NCBI RefSeq assembly: GCF_002272015.1
Contig: NZ_NPBY01000061.1
Location: forward strand, 38,050 to 102,049
From: Paenibacillus campinasensis
Lineage (GTDB): Bacteria; Bacillota; Bacilli; Paenibacillales; Paenibacillaceae
Reading direction: 5' to 3'
DNA length: 64,000 nucleotides
Positions 63,490 to 64,000 of the stretch are shown here, one piece after another. The position numbers and the translations under genes were made by a program. Numbering within the stretch: position 1 is the first letter of the stretch; every line of letters begins with the position of its first letter. The notes beneath the pieces are model-generated. The model had not been told where the DNA came from, searched no databases, and saw only the letters and a program-made list of their open reading frames with translations.

Positions 63490-63527
63490 AAAAAGCTTGG
63501 TGACAGAAGTCGCCAGGCTTTTTTTAT
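63490..63527. terminator. Intrinsic terminator
   Basis: AAAAAGCTTGGTGAC pairs with GTCGCCAGGCTTTTTTT around AGAA with two non-Watson-Crick positions. It is shared with the convergent gene at 63545. Confidence 0.75.
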
Positions 63528-63544
63528 ATTAGGGGGGGATCGCG

Positions 63545-63838
63545 TTAAACGTATTCGCGTAGTACCTGAACCCCCTTCAGAACGTTGTACACAAAAGTCA
63601 GAAAATAAATCAGGCCAAACAGGATCAGATACATAATGACGGAACCGAGCACCTCAGCGTTAAACATCAGGTAGATAAGCGGGATGGCCGCAATAACCGG
63701 AATCAGGTGGGAGAGGAGCGCATGACGCGCATGCCGGGCTATATAGGCGTTGTCCGAGAGAACCCATACGAGGAAGGGGAATATAAAGGGAGCAAAAAAG
63801 ATGCTGAAATAGGACAGGGAGGACAGCAGCTGTTTCAT
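63545..63838 (-). CDS. DUF4870-type membrane protein
   Basis: ATG 63838 with AAGGAG about 9-10 bases upstream gives 97 residues; GTG 63847 is an alternative. Three membrane helices (LSYFSIFFAPFIFPFLVWVL, LIPVIAAIPLIYLMFNAEVLG and IMYLILFGLIYFLTFVYNVL) surround the ARHARHALLSHL segment, the usual DUF4870 motif (YxxxHARHAL). The function is unknown. Confidence 0.83.
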   Translation of the reverse strand: MKQLLSSLSYFSIFFAPFIFPFLVWVLSDNAYIARHARHALLSHLIPVIAAIPLIYLMFNAEVLGSVIMYLILFGLIYFLTFVYNVLKGVQVLREYV

Positions 63839-63932
63839 ATCATTCACGCTCCTTGTTCGCTGTCATGTTGTTTACATATTACCCTATGGAGCGGGCTCTG
63901 ATTCGGGCTCCCATAATGAATAAAAAAAGGCT

Positions 63933-63960
63933 TTGAATTTTCTCCAAAATGCGATATAAT
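63933..63960 (+). promoter_or_regulatory. Promoter for a gene beyond the window
   Basis: TTGAAT (63933-63938) and TATAAT (63955-63960) are 16 bases apart in a stretch without genes, reading to the right. Confidence 0.6.
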
Positions 63961-64000
63961 AATCTTCGTCACTGTTTCAAAAAACCAATTACATACCTAT

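Noticed and set aside
1..64000. CRISPR array, tRNA or rRNA genes
   Set aside because: No regularly spaced palindromic repeats and no cloverleaf or ribosomal RNA sequence were noticed on reading. A covariance-model scan would be decisive for tRNA.

Overview
The window looks like the chromosome of a spore-forming Paenibacillus or close relative. The ribosome binding sites are strong and Gram-positive in style, there are many TTG and GTG starts, and the chromosomal genes are typical of that group: a YesM/YesN-type two-component pair beside a sugar ABC transporter, GH43 xylosidase, GerM, AsnO, glgC-glgD-glgP, YutG and a T-box proS. This identification is inference from gene content.

About 1-37,900 is most of a temperate prophage; its left end lies outside the window. 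Reading left to right: a P2-like contractile tail cassette (FII, E with a -1 frameshift E', T, X, D, V, U, W, J, I, fibre; 1-10,082); lysis genes (XhlA, holin, GH24 endolysin; 10,157-11,301); a compact accessory stretch (11,304-14,680) with its own divergent repressor switch driving tiny membrane peptides, a stand-alone WYL-like protein, a lipoprotein and a replication-relaxation protein behind a decayed gene; the main immunity region (LexA-like repressor, Cro-like protein, antirepressor; 14,661-17,521); recombination genes (SMC-like ATPase, RecT/Bet, MBL-fold hydrolase; 18,402-22,904); replication genes (initiator with internal iterons, helicase loader, DnaB, RuvC-like resolvase; 23,590-27,566); a cytosine methyltransferase with an internal repeat array; many small early/middle genes (MazG-like, two YopX, two ArpU, an SSB-tailed protein, an amber-interrupted MmcB-like nuclease); and a large serine recombinase (36,311-37,870). 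Directly after the recombinase lies the orphan 3' end of a LuxR-type response regulator gene, so the prophage appears to have integrated inside that gene, with attR near 37,871-37,925.

From about 38,000 the sequence is chromosomal. A sensor kinase and AraC-type response regulator precede a carbohydrate ABC transporter, with a putative CcpA (cre) site at the transporter promoter. A convergent GH43 beta-xylosidase and a divergent AraC regulator suggest xylo-oligosaccharide use. Next come a CzcO-like flavin monooxygenase with a CzrA-like metal-sensing repressor, T-box-controlled proS, an MBL hydrolase, the glycogen cluster glgC-glgD-glgP, yutG, gerM, rph, an ITP/XTP pyrophosphatase gene, asnO and small hypothetical genes.

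The strongest candidates for something little described are the second switch at 11,655-12,310, two LexA-box-like sites placed at the WYL gene and at the antirepressor module, the 12-bp iterons within the initiator gene, the repeat-bearing methyltransferase, the protein with an SSB-like acidic tip, and the amber codon splitting a PD-(D/E)xK nuclease. No tRNA, rRNA, CRISPR array or intact insertion sequence was recognised.
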